A DNA stretch of 23,736 bases from a virus: positions 1 through 23,736 of IMG/VR virus record IMGVR_UViG_3300032241_001790, one strand, 5' to 3'. Positions 1 through 8,075 of the stretch are shown here, piece by piece. Each line of letters opens with the position of its first letter. Position 1 is the first letter of the stretch. Below the pieces are notes generated by a model. That model had not been told where the DNA came from. It made no database searches and worked only from the letters and a program-made list of their open reading frames with translations. A program made the translations under genes and the position numbers.

Positions 1-1755
1 TAAAGCATCATTGAGATTTGCATTTGATATTGCGGCAGGTGCCGCTGATTGATTGGCCGCAACACCAAAGTCCAAAGCACCATATGGGTTAGATGCTGCG
101 GGTGCAGCAGGAGCCGCAGGAGCTTCGGGGGCAGCCGGAGCCGCAGGGGCGGCAGGCGCAGCATTAACAGCATCTTGCTGCGCCTGAGCGGCAGACAAGG
201 CCGCAGCCATGTCAGGGGATAGCGACGACGGGTCAGCGACAGATACCGACGTAGATGAAGCCGCAGGAGCGTTTGATGGCGATGTAGACGTGGAAGACAT
301 TGCTGTATCAGCAGAAGGCGCAGGCGCGGGCGTAGCGCCACCAATGGAAGGACCAGCGCCGCCACTACCAATATCTCCAACGCCAGAAGTTTCAGACTTT
401 TTAACAACAGGTTTGCCAGTTGCGGGATCAATATCGGTAGGCGTTCCACCGTCAGCAAAACGATAGCGCGTCGTTCCGACGTTGCCACCTTGGGCATACT
501 TTCGTTTTACGTTTACAAGCTTGTCGTCGAAGACAACGTAGTTGCGGGTGCCTTTATGCTCAGATGATCTCGAACCTTGATCCAAATATTTTATGCCAGA
601 TATGCCTTGCCTTTTAAGATGCTCAGATATTGCAGCGGATGGGTTTTTTGCGCCCTCTTGCAAAAACTGAACACCAAGGTTTTTTAGCCATTGTTCTCCA
701 GTAATATTTTCAATTGGTTTCCCATCAAGTTTTGAACTTAACTCAAGAAAACGCTTTACCCGTCCTGTTTGTTGATTAAGCGGCGCGTCCCAATCCAAAA
801 AATGATCAGGATGAGAATTTATGTAAACTTCATAACTATGACCGGCGAGCGCATGGCCTTGATGATGGCCGGAGTAATCATGCTCAACCTTTTTGCCGCG
901 CAATCCTTCAAGTTCAGCTTTTTGCGCTAAAGCCTGCTGATGATCATCTTCAGCTAACATATACGCAAGGTCATCCGGGTCTTGTGGCGCTGATTGAAAT
1001 GCCAATGCAGCCCGCTCCCAATGCGGGGACATAGCTTTATGGACAGCATCAACATTGCCCCGATGCTGCGCGACCAGCTTTTGCATGGCGGTTGGATTTT
1101 CAAACTTTTCACCATCAACAGTTATGGGAACAGGCTTGTTCTCAGAAGCTATTGGACGATAACTTTTTGCTACAGCCGGGTTTTCAGCAAAGTACAACCC
1201 ATGCCCATACGCCTGCGCGCCCTCGCCTGTCCCAATCTTGGACATGTCAAAGCGTTCAAAGTCATGGGGAGAGCCGTGATAGGCAGTGATGCTGGGGTCA
1301 TCTACTTCACCGCCTTCGGCTTTGGTGATGTCAGCAGATTGATCTATTGGTGGCAAAGACTCGGGGCCAGCTATGCCATATAAACGCAAATTAACATCAC
1401 GCTCAGGAATGCCATAGGATGCCCCTGCTTGACGAGTTGTTTGAAACAACTGCTGTTTTTCTTCAGGCGAGAACGCTTTTAACCGTTTTTGCCAAAATTT
1501 AGTTGCTGTAGGAGATATGCCCAATGGACTAGGCGCAATGCGTCTTCCCATTTTTTGCTCAATGAGATTGTATGCTTCGTGCCCAATGCCTTTCCCAATA
1601 AAAGGCTCATCTAGATTTGCCGCAGAAACAAAATGGCCCGCCCCATTTCTGGCAAGGCTAATCGTTCCAGCTTTTTTTCCAGCATGAAAAACATCAAATA
1701 TACCGTTGCCTGTATGTTCAACAGAGGTCAATGAAGGCGCATCACTTTTAGCCAT
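1..1755 (-). CDS. Polyvalent protein: GNAT-like plus ADP-ribosyltransferase (ART-PolyVal) domains, 3' end outside window
   Basis: The reading frame is open from the ATG at 1755 to the window edge (585 codons, no stop). Residues about 1-92 resemble a GNAT acetyltransferase: a glycine-rich GKGIG loop at 54-58 followed by an AYNLIEQ helix and a late FWQKR. Residues about 156-420 look like the ADP-ribosyltransferase of phage polyvalent proteins: AYHGSPHDF (His160), GTGEGAQAYGHGLYFAE (175-191) and a late NYVVFDDKLV strand (405-414). The visible end is an Ala/Pro-rich linker. The gene starts on the stop of the upstream gene (TGATG), so it is translationally coupled. From family knowledge such proteins are thought to be virion-carried and injected to modify host proteins; that role is inference here. 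The GNAT part is less certain than the ART part. Confidence 0.75.
   Translation of the reverse strand, partial: MAKSDAPSLTSVEHTGNGIFDVFHAGKKAGTISLARNGAGHFVSAANLDEPFIGKGIGHEAYNLIEQKMGRRIAPSPLGISPTATKFWQKRLKAFSPEEKQQLFQTTRQAGASYGIPERDVNLRLYGIAGPESLPPIDQSADITKAEGGEVDDPSITAYHGSPHDFERFDMSKIGTGEGAQAYGHGLYFAENPAVAKSYRPIASENKPVPITVDGEKFENPTAMQKLVAQHRGNVDAVHKAMSPHWERAALAFQSAPQDPDDLAYMLAEDDHQQALAQKAELEGLRGKKVEHDYSGHHQGHALAGHSYEVYINSHPDHFLDWDAPLNQQTGRVKRFLELSSKLDGKPIENITGEQWLKNLGVQFLQEGAKNPSAAISEHLKRQGISGIKYLDQGSRSSEHKGTRNYVVFDDKLVNVKRKYAQGGNVGTTRYRFADGGTPTDIDPATGKPVVKKSETSGVGDIGSGGAGPSIGGATPAPAPSADTAMSSTSTSPSNAPAASSTSVSVADPSSLSPDMAAALSAAQAQQDAVNAAPAAPAAPAAPEAPAAPAAPAASNPYGALDFGVAANQSAAPAAISNANLNDAL
84..170 (-). 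repeat. Ala/Pro-rich coding repeat
   Basis: Imperfect repeats of a short GC-rich unit (gcagccggagccgcagg type) encode alternating Ala-Ala-Pro in the tail of the GNAT/ART protein. It is a flexible linker by composition, not a separate element. Confidence 0.6.
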
Positions 1756-3617
1756 CACTTCTCTCCATGAAAGATAGGCTCTCCAGCTTCAGCAGTGCGG
1801 ATGTGAACACCGGGGATGTTGAGAGCGGGATGCAAGGGAACAGCACCGCCACGCTTGAAGGCGGGTTGACCTTTTAGGATGCTTTCTCGCATCTTGGGGG
1901 TAATTTCAATACCATGACCAACTATATCGCCAGATTGAGATGTTTCGTAATCATTTATCAAACGGCGTCTATGAGTAGGCGACATCTCATTCCATCTAGC
2001 GCTTTGTTCCTGCCTTGAAAGATTAGAATAAGATGGATGCCAGTTCATGATATCGCCAACAGGAGCGTGACCCTGACGCGGTTTATCCCCGCTGTTAGGG
2101 ATTTCATGCTCCCCAACTTTAGCTTCCGGATCATGCCTTTTAATCAATTCTTGCAGGCGCTTGGGCACGATCTTGTCGTAGTATCCTTTCATGCCCTCGC
2201 CGCCGACTGAAAGGTCTTGGCCTGAAAGAGAACGAATATTGCCGTCAACATCTCCTTCGTAAGCTCGCATCTTGTCAGCAACATCGCGCCCAAAAAGAGT
2301 ATCAAGCTCTTTTTCGGGTATATTATCCCGCTCAATGTGGTGGAGAGGCTCTCCATCTTTGTAAGGTATAACCGAATAAGTGCCATCGTCTTGCTTGATA
2401 TACTTAAGTTTATCAACCTGATTGCTCAAGCTATATCGCTTCGCCTGCTCTGCTCCCGGCGTCCAAATCATCTTGTCATAGCCGCCTTCCGCCGCTTCCT
2501 TGAGGGCGCGCTTCAGGGCGAGGTCGGTCCATGCGGGAGTGCTGGTGACGTAGGGGGCGGTGGGGATGTTAGAGCGAACAGCCGTCATCCGGTCAGATAG
2601 AGATGACATGGAATTATTAACTTCGTTCAATCGAGAAACTGCGGCCTGTGTAGCTGGGTCCGCGTCATCCCCGTTTCTAACGGAAACTTCTAATGCCCGG
2701 CGCTGTTTAGTCAAATAATCGTATTCTTTGACAAGGTCCTGCATGTTGTCTTTAGGATCAACAAAACCCTCCTTCTTCCCCTTCTGCCCCCAGTCGGACT
2801 GGATCTCCTCAACATGCAAGATCTTCTCACCGTTCGGGCCAGTACGGTCAGCTAAACGCAGATGCGCAAGGACGTTAGGGTCTTCGCGCCAATGCGAAGA
2901 TTGGAACAGGCCCTTGTCTGGGGTGGCCAAATACTGTTGGCGCTGCTCGTCTGTCATGCGCTCCCATATATCAGGCCGCACATAAGACTTTGCGCGTTCC
3001 ATCTTTGCTTCTGGCCTTTCCCCATACTTTAACAACACCTCGCGGTAATTCTCGCCGCCGGGAAGGGTGTATTGGCCGTACTTGGTAGGCTTTTCCTCCA
3101 TCGTTCTGCCAAGATCTGCTTGCTCACGTACATATTTATGCGCATCAGCAAGCTGCTTAATGGCATTATGGTATTCAGGAGGATAAAACTCTGGATTGTA
3201 AGTGCCCCTAGCAATTGGGGTATGTTCTGTAATTCCAGCATCATATAATTCGTTTGAAAGTTGATCAATTTTATTCCATGTGTGTTTTAAATCTTTGTGA
3301 GGAACCCCCAGCACCGTCTCTTCAACCTGCGGCATAGCATTTTGAAAATGCTGCGCAACCTCATCACGGGTAACGCTAGGACGGCCCGCAAAAGCTTGGT
3401 CAAATTGGCTGTTTTCAAATTCAGCAGGTTTGACGTTGTATTTTGGGTTCGTCAAAGTTGATTTGAACTGCTGCGGCGATCCCTTGGCCTGCGGAAGCGC
3501 AGCAGCCGCCTCAGCGCCTTGGCTGTACAGGCCGGAAGGCGCTACCTGACGCTCAGGTCGAGGTGCCATAATCGTTTGTTTGGCAAGACCAACCGGATCG
3601 TCAGGAAAAGTAGCCAT
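1755..3617 (-). CDS. Large polyvalent-type phage protein (620 aa) with EIQSDWGQ region
   Basis: No enzymatic function can be named. Residues about 28-105 match a helical segment I know from large phage polyvalent proteins (GLYSQGAEAAAALPQAKGS, then a VTRDEV helix and a VEETVLG end). Residues about 183-300 carry NYREVLL and the signature HVEEIQSDWGQ (268-278). Residues 355-395 carry a TPAWTDLALKRAL helix and YDKMIWTPGAEQAKRY, and 474-505 carry GMKGYYDKIVPKRLQEL and VGEHEI. The tail has a PKMRESILKGQPAFKRGG segment (574-591). These blocks recur together in phage and prophage proteins. The start ATG at 3617 has GAGGA eight bases upstream, overlapping the previous stop. Its stop is shared with the next start. 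It is probably a virion or ejected protein, by context. Confidence 0.72.
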   Translation of the reverse strand: MATFPDDPVGLAKQTIMAPRPERQVAPSGLYSQGAEAAAALPQAKGSPQQFKSTLTNPKYNVKPAEFENSQFDQAFAGRPSVTRDEVAQHFQNAMPQVEETVLGVPHKDLKHTWNKIDQLSNELYDAGITEHTPIARGTYNPEFYPPEYHNAIKQLADAHKYVREQADLGRTMEEKPTKYGQYTLPGGENYREVLLKYGERPEAKMERAKSYVRPDIWERMTDEQRQQYLATPDKGLFQSSHWREDPNVLAHLRLADRTGPNGEKILHVEEIQSDWGQKGKKEGFVDPKDNMQDLVKEYDYLTKQRRALEVSVRNGDDADPATQAAVSRLNEVNNSMSSLSDRMTAVRSNIPTAPYVTSTPAWTDLALKRALKEAAEGGYDKMIWTPGAEQAKRYSLSNQVDKLKYIKQDDGTYSVIPYKDGEPLHHIERDNIPEKELDTLFGRDVADKMRAYEGDVDGNIRSLSGQDLSVGGEGMKGYYDKIVPKRLQELIKRHDPEAKVGEHEIPNSGDKPRQGHAPVGDIMNWHPSYSNLSRQEQSARWNEMSPTHRRRLINDYETSQSGDIVGHGIEITPKMRESILKGQPAFKRGGAVPLHPALNIPGVHIRTAEAGEPIFHGEK

Positions 3618-3628
3618 GATGAAGTTCC

Positions 3629-4876
3629 TCAGTGGCCGCGTGTCAGCATGGTATGAATGATGTCTAGCGCCTTATGAAGTGCTGCATCCTTGTGCGGTCC
3701 AGCAGCTTTTTGTCCGCCGCCGCCAGCAGTTCCGCCGCGCTTATAATTGCCGTCAGATGGCGCTGTATCCGCCTGAGCAGCACGAAAGTATGCAGCCTTG
3801 TTTTCAGGATCAGCATTTGCTGCCGCCCAAAGATCGCTCTTGGACTGAGGCTGACTGCTGCTTCCGCTAGATAGCTTGTCTATGATCGAATTGAGCAAGC
3901 TCCTGTTGCCTTGTTCAGATGCAGGAACAGGCGCGGATGATGCTGGAGCATTTGACCTTGTAGTTAGGTCAATGGGATTGCCAGCATTGATCGGTGGACG
4001 GGGAGCTTGTGTTTGGCGGTCCGATGTAGCGGCTGAAGGCTGCGGTGTTGCATCCGTAGAAAACCGCATATAATTTGCGTTACTAAGCTGTGCGGGCATA
4101 CTAGCGGCATCAAACCGACTGCCGGGAACAACAGAAACGCCGGGGATACCAAATCTATCGGAACCCATCCCCAGATTGGTAGGAGCTGCATCAACGCCGC
4201 CATCAGGCATCGCCATTGAAGGAAGCGAGGCAGCAGGCTGAGCGGCAGTGGATGCGGCAGAGGTAGGAACCGACCTTTGCTGCAAGATTGATTTAGCCGT
4301 AGCAGGGATGTTTGCAGACGGTTCGCCATACATCTGAGCAATGCGATCTTTTGTCAAAAGCTGATCGCCGCCGAAAAAGTTGCCTTGAGGTTGCAGTTGC
4401 ATCTCTCTAGCTGAGAGAGCCAAGTTGGCCCTAAGACGCGCTTCTTCATCAATGTCTTCTTGCGTCGTCGCACGGTTCAACGGGTTCTGCAACGCAAGGG
4501 ATCGAGCAAAATCTGCATCTGTATACTGAGGCGTGAAGAAGCTTGACCCAGATGGGTCAGCCATACCTGTTTCGCCAAACGACAAAGCGGGACTAGCGCT
4601 TCCCTGCGCGACATCTAACGCTTTATCCAACGCAGGAGAAGTGTATGGGGACGACACAACTTCGCCATTGGGGCCAACTGTGAGCTTTTGATCAGGCCTA
4701 GCGCCAGTCGATGGGGTGTATTTGTTGGCAGGAACTACCACAACCTTCCCATCCGCATTACGCGCAATCATATAACCTGATGGAACGTCGCCATATGCAG
4801 GCGTATTATCCTGCGGATACTGGCGCATCAGATCGGCAATGCCCGCATTCATGCGGCTTGTTGCGGTATCAACCAT
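3629..4876 (-). CDS. Hypothetical virion-region protein, low complexity, C-terminal KRGG tail (415 aa)
   Basis: I do not recognise a domain. The protein is rich in Ala, Ser, Pro and Gln, with a more ordered N-terminus (SRMNAGIADLMRQYPQD) and a C-terminal tail NYKRGGTAGGGGQ followed by a helix ending in IHTMLTRGH. A GTG at 4879 is possible, but ATG at 4876 is preferred: GGAGG sits six bases before it, only three before the GTG. That ATG overlaps the portal stop as TGATG. Lying between the portal and two polyvalent genes, it may be an internal head or ejection protein; this is inference. Codon use looks like its neighbours. Confidence 0.75.
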   Translation of the reverse strand: MVDTATSRMNAGIADLMRQYPQDNTPAYGDVPSGYMIARNADGKVVVVPANKYTPSTGARPDQKLTVGPNGEVVSSPYTSPALDKALDVAQGSASPALSFGETGMADPSGSSFFTPQYTDADFARSLALQNPLNRATTQEDIDEEARLRANLALSAREMQLQPQGNFFGGDQLLTKDRIAQMYGEPSANIPATAKSILQQRSVPTSAASTAAQPAASLPSMAMPDGGVDAAPTNLGMGSDRFGIPGVSVVPGSRFDAASMPAQLSNANYMRFSTDATPQPSAATSDRQTQAPRPPINAGNPIDLTTRSNAPASSAPVPASEQGNRSLLNSIIDKLSSGSSSQPQSKSDLWAAANADPENKAAYFRAAQADTAPSDGNYKRGGTAGGGGQKAAGPHKDAALHKALDIIHTMLTRGH

Positions 4877-7176
4877 CACGCACCTCCGGGGGTCTGCTGG
4901 GGCCTAGCACCCTGCATCCCAATCTGTTCTTCGCGGTTAATGTCTTGCACCGTAGGCTGTATCAGCGGATCTACGAGGGCAGCGCTCATGGGATGAACGG
5001 CAAGGTTCTGTGCAAGATCAACCAACTGAATGCGCTCGCGGGCAATTCGATCAGCAGACTTCTCACGCAGCTCTTGCTCCGCGATCTGGATCTCGTTCTG
5101 AGCCCTGATCAAATCGGTCTTTGCCTTCATCAGATCGGCATGGCCCTTCATCTGCATGGCCTGCGATTTGGTTTGGGCATCCTGCATGGCAGCTTGCGCC
5201 TTCATGTCGTTGACCTTCATCATCGCCTGAGCCTGTATAAGCTCTGGCGGCGGGTTGGCCTGCGCGCTCTGCGGTGCAAGGAACTGTTCAGGGTTGCTCC
5301 AACCAATGGCCTTCAGCGCCGCCGTGTCGATGGCAATCGGGTCGTACATCGAGGGGTTGGAAGCAGCCAACTGCTTCAGCGCCATGATCTTCATCAAGCG
5401 CTGCGTATGGCTAGATGTATTCGGGTCCGCTTGCGGGATCAATTCGCAGTCATTCAGCGCCTGCACAAAAGTCTGCTCATCCCAAAGATAGGATGGCTTG
5501 CCCTTGCGCTGCCAGAAGCTTTCGGGATTTTCGCGAAAACAACGGGCCAGAAGTTGGAACTCCTCAGCCTGCGCGCTGTGCATACGCTTATGGACCGCGT
5601 TAAGAACCTTCGTGGCTTGCTCAATCATCGCTAGGGTAGTGCCAACAGGGGCGTCCGCCTTACCCTCGCCTACAGCCATCTCTGCCGTTCCTCCGATACG
5701 CATACCCGTCTGGGCCATGTTATCGGTCAGGCTCATCAGGCCTGCGCCAACATCCTTATAGGGAAGGGGCATAATGGCTTGGCTGATCGGAAGACCGCCA
5801 GTTTTGACCAAAGCGCCGCCGCCGGGAGGAACGCGGAAGATATTTGTGTTCTGCCTAGCGCCCGTATCAGCCATGAGGAAGCCGGGAAAATTGGCATACA
5901 TGCCAGCATCGAGCATCTCACGCCACGAAGCAGTCAGCGCATTAGTGGTGTTCCCAAGGATGTGCAGCAAGCCGATGTCATAGAACCCCATGCCCGGCAC
6001 AAACGTGTACTTGACAAAGTTCTGCCTGCTAGTCGGGAGGTCCGCGTCATCCTCATCGTAGTTGCGAACAATCGACAGGATTTCCTTTGTGGAAACGTCG
6101 ATAGTTACACGATACGGGATCTCAAGGCCGCTTTCCTTACCCTTGTACTTATGCTCGAAGCCGTTGATATCCAACTCGCAATAGCACTCGTAGATCTCGC
6201 GGTCGCGGTCTTCCGGGTTGAACGTCTCTTGGGAAATACCCTGCTGGGCGTTCTTCTCACGCTGAACACTATCAAGATCGAGAGGCTTAGGCGTTGAAAG
6301 ATCCACATCGCGGTAAACGCCAAGGATCTGCAACCTCTTTACAGTCGAAGGCCGCATGATTGTGCGGTGAGTGACACGTTTGGCATTGCGAAGATCGGTA
6401 GCACCATTGTTGACGATCAAGTCATCCGCATCGACGCTTTCGCTGACTGGCCTGTTGCGCAGCGGGCAGTAGTAAACCTTCTTGAAGCTAGTGCCGCCGA
6501 AACCAAGCATCAACAACATGCGATCAGTGTCGGGATAATATTCAGACGCGACCGCCGTGAGATAATGGTTCATATCCTTCTCAAGCGCATTACCCAGAGC
6601 ATCTTGCTCAATGGTAGACGCTACGGAGTCGTTGCGGATCTTTACCGGCCCATCAGTGGGCAACATCTCGGAGCGAGCGTTGGCCTGAAACCGAAGGACC
6701 GCCTCAAGCAGAAGCGGGTGACGGATTTTGCTCATCCCTTCTACTGGAGCGCCATCAGTCGCGCCCTGCAAGCCGGGGATTTCAATCTTGAGACCAAGCA
6801 GCTTGATACCTTGCGCTCGGTCCTCAATCCATTCACGACGGCTTTCAATATCGTCACGGATGCCGCGCATCAGCTCTTCAGAGATGTGGGTAAGCTCGCC
6901 TGCGTCGATGTCTTCAACGAGATTGCGAAACCATTCTTTGGCGCGCTCAGCTTCCGTCTCTTCGCCGTCGTTGTCTCCAATGCTCTTGCCATCAAGAGAA
7001 ATGGAAATAGAACCATCCGGATGCTCAATGCGTAGGATGTTGCCCTTGTCATCCGTGTCAACAGAAGGCTTGCCCTCGTCGATATGGATTTCCGTGTCGT
7101 CGTCATTTGACGGGATGCGCGGCGCGTCCAATCCCGCAAGACGAATATTAGGCACTAGCCCCGGCGCAACAGGCAT
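4876..7176 (-). CDS. Phage portal protein
   Basis: This 766-residue protein would form the dodecameric ring at the capsid vertex through which DNA enters and leaves. The N-terminal 65 residues are acidic and probably disordered. A portal-like core follows, with EGMSKIRHPLLLEAVLRFQA, NARSEMLP, GNALEKDMNHYLT and LMLGFGGTSFKKVYY. Later come IVRNYDEDDADLP, VKYTFVPGMGFYDIGLLHIL and TEMAVGEGKADAPVGTTLAM, all of which I associate with podovirus-type portals. Residues about 640-740 form a long Gln/Ala/Lys-rich coiled coil, suited to the crown or barrel. Its stop overlaps the next start (TGATG). TerL upstream and virion proteins downstream fit. P22-like assignment is from pattern memory, not alignment. 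Confidence 0.88.
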   Translation of the reverse strand: MPVAPGLVPNIRLAGLDAPRIPSNDDDTEIHIDEGKPSVDTDDKGNILRIEHPDGSISISLDGKSIGDNDGEETEAERAKEWFRNLVEDIDAGELTHISEELMRGIRDDIESRREWIEDRAQGIKLLGLKIEIPGLQGATDGAPVEGMSKIRHPLLLEAVLRFQANARSEMLPTDGPVKIRNDSVASTIEQDALGNALEKDMNHYLTAVASEYYPDTDRMLLMLGFGGTSFKKVYYCPLRNRPVSESVDADDLIVNNGATDLRNAKRVTHRTIMRPSTVKRLQILGVYRDVDLSTPKPLDLDSVQREKNAQQGISQETFNPEDRDREIYECYCELDINGFEHKYKGKESGLEIPYRVTIDVSTKEILSIVRNYDEDDADLPTSRQNFVKYTFVPGMGFYDIGLLHILGNTTNALTASWREMLDAGMYANFPGFLMADTGARQNTNIFRVPPGGGALVKTGGLPISQAIMPLPYKDVGAGLMSLTDNMAQTGMRIGGTAEMAVGEGKADAPVGTTLAMIEQATKVLNAVHKRMHSAQAEEFQLLARCFRENPESFWQRKGKPSYLWDEQTFVQALNDCELIPQADPNTSSHTQRLMKIMALKQLAASNPSMYDPIAIDTAALKAIGWSNPEQFLAPQSAQANPPPELIQAQAMMKVNDMKAQAAMQDAQTKSQAMQMKGHADLMKAKTDLIRAQNEIQIAEQELREKSADRIARERIQLVDLAQNLAVHPMSAALVDPLIQPTVQDINREEQIGMQGARPQQTPGGA

Positions 7177-7179
7177 TGG

Positions 7180-7392
7180 TTAACCCTTTGATATATCAAG
7201 AGATTCCATCTCCGTGACGAAGTTTTGGATGCCCTCTTGAGCCGCTAGTGTATCTGATTTCGCCATGATTTCATAGGTGCGAACATAGTCATAAGGCGAC
7301 TGGCCCCAGACCTCGACCTTAAAGTTGCCAATGCGAACCGGAGTAGCGGGCGTGATTACATCAACAACCGCGCTTGCAAGTACCTGTGCCAT
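7180..7392 (-). CDS. Small conserved phage protein upstream of portal (70 aa)
   Basis: The reading frame extends back into the tRNA, so the internal ATG at 7392 is taken as the start; AGGGGA lies six bases upstream. The product has an IGNFKVEVWGQSPYDYVRTYEI segment and an AKSDTLAAQEGIQNFVTEME helix, resembling small alpha-plus-beta proteins encoded beside phage portals. Its function is unknown to me. It ends three bases before the portal start, so it is probably co-translated with it. Its ribosome site lies in a hairpin (see 7397-7414). Confidence 0.7.
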   Translation of the reverse strand: MAQVLASAVVDVITPATPVRIGNFKVEVWGQSPYDYVRTYEIMAKSDTLAAQEGIQNFVTEMESLDISKG

Positions 7393-7396
7393 AGTA

Positions 7397-7414
7397 GTCC
7401 CCTGTGATGGGGAC
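7397..7414 (-). promoter_or_regulatory. Hairpin covering the ribosome-binding site of the 70-aa gene
   Basis: On the minus strand GTCCCC-ATCACA-GGGGAC forms a perfect six-pair stem. Its 3' arm contains the GGGGA used by the ATG at 7392. It sits fifteen bases after the tRNA 3' end, so it could either help tRNA processing or limit translation. Confidence 0.5.
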
Positions 7415-7429
7415 AGTATAACACAACAT

Positions 7430-7503
7430 TGGCTCCCGCGCATGGGTTCGAACCACGGTTTCCTGAGTCAAAGTCAGGCGTCCTACCACTGGACGACGCG
7501 GGA
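7430..7503 (-). tRNA. tRNA-Gln (anticodon UUG)
   Basis: Read on the minus strand the cloverleaf is complete. The acceptor stem TCCCGCG pairs with CGCGGGA, and the D arm GTCC-AGTGGTA-GGAC follows. The anticodon stem CCTGA/TCAGG encloses the loop CTTTGAC, giving anticodon TTG (Gln, reading CAA and probably CAG). The T arm is CGTGG-TTCGAAC-CCATG, with one G-T pair. The discriminator G and a CCA end are encoded. The sequence keeps the U1-A72 pair typical of bacterial tRNA-Gln. It lies between terL and portal in the late direction and is probably cut from the late transcript. No other tRNA was seen. Confidence 0.95.
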
Positions 7504-7679
7504 ATAACTAGAACCGCTATGGAGCCATCCCCAATACCCACTGACATGCTGGCACGGTTAGACCAACTGGGCGTTTCTGAATTCATTGGCGGGCTGGGCG
7601 AGGGCTCCAGCATCTTGGACACCTGCTGCGCGACAGGGCCTCACCGGTCTTTCCGGCCACCAAACAACATCTAGCACGA
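7504..7679. other. Spacer between tRNA-Gln and the Tat-signal gene
   Basis: No convincing gene is seen. A 51-codon plus-strand frame (7519-7674) lacks a good ribosome site and is not accepted. A weak CCGG-tcttt-CCGG inverted repeat lies near 7644-7656. The stretch may be a processing leader for the tRNA. Confidence 0.4.
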
Positions 7680-8057
7680 TTACGCTATGTGTTGAACGTT
7701 GTTCCTAAGCCTTTCTCTCATTTCCCTTATCTTTGGGTCAACCGGAACCCAGCTATAATCCCCATGTTCATACGTCTTTTCTTTAGTCACATATCGAATG
7801 GATTGAACTACCTTACTATGAGGCCCACCCCATCCACACATAGAGGTTCTCATGTCCCACCAAGTCTTGGTAATTTCCGGATCACCAAAAACTTTCGAGA
7901 CAATTCCCGTCGAGCCATCTCCGGCAAATTTGATTACTTCGAGATACGGCTCAAACGGCGGAGGCTTGATAATCATCAAGCTACTGGCTCGCACAACTGC
8001 TGGCGCGGCTATTATTCCAATCAGCCCAGTTAAGAAACCTCTTCTAGATGCGAGCAT
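7680..8057 (-). CDS. Exported phage protein with twin-arginine (Tat) signal (125 aa)
   Basis: The N-terminus is a Tat signal by eye: SRRGFL at residues 4-9, a hydrophobic stretch GLIGIIAAPAVV, and a possible cleavage after VRA near residue 24. The mature part is about 100 residues with WWDMR, CGWGG and a C-terminal HGDYSWVPVDPKIREMRERL helix; I cannot name its function. Similar short RRGFL proteins are, from memory, common beside terminase genes of alphaproteobacterial phages. It follows terL by 18 bases, so it is expressed late. A membrane or periplasmic role in the infected cell is inference. Confidence 0.8.
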   Translation of the reverse strand: MLASRRGFLTGLIGIIAAPAVVRASSLMIIKPPPFEPYLEVIKFAGDGSTGIVSKVFGDPEITKTWWDMRTSMCGWGGPHSKVVQSIRYVTKEKTYEHGDYSWVPVDPKIREMRERLRNNVQHIA

Positions 8058-8075
8058 TTTACCTATCCACCCACT

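Noticed and set aside
994-1383. 129-codon plus-strand open frame
   Set aside because: Antisense to the ADP-ribosyltransferase domain, whose motifs are read on the minus strand.
4711-5634. 307-codon plus-strand open frame
   Set aside because: It lies antisense to the portal and the 415-aa gene, has no ribosome site, and its translation resembles no protein family, whereas the minus frame carries portal motifs.
6367-7183. Plus-strand open frames of 222 and 151 codons
   Set aside because: Both are antisense to the portal N-terminal region, where the minus frame is clearly coding.
7356-7622. 88-codon minus-strand open frame
   Set aside because: It runs through the whole tRNA-Gln and out of frame into the 70-aa gene; no ribosome site.
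7519-7674. 51-codon plus-strand frame (MEPSPIPTDMLARLDQL...)
   Set aside because: Plausible composition but no good ribosome site or promoter; against the direction of its neighbours. Left as unassigned spacer.
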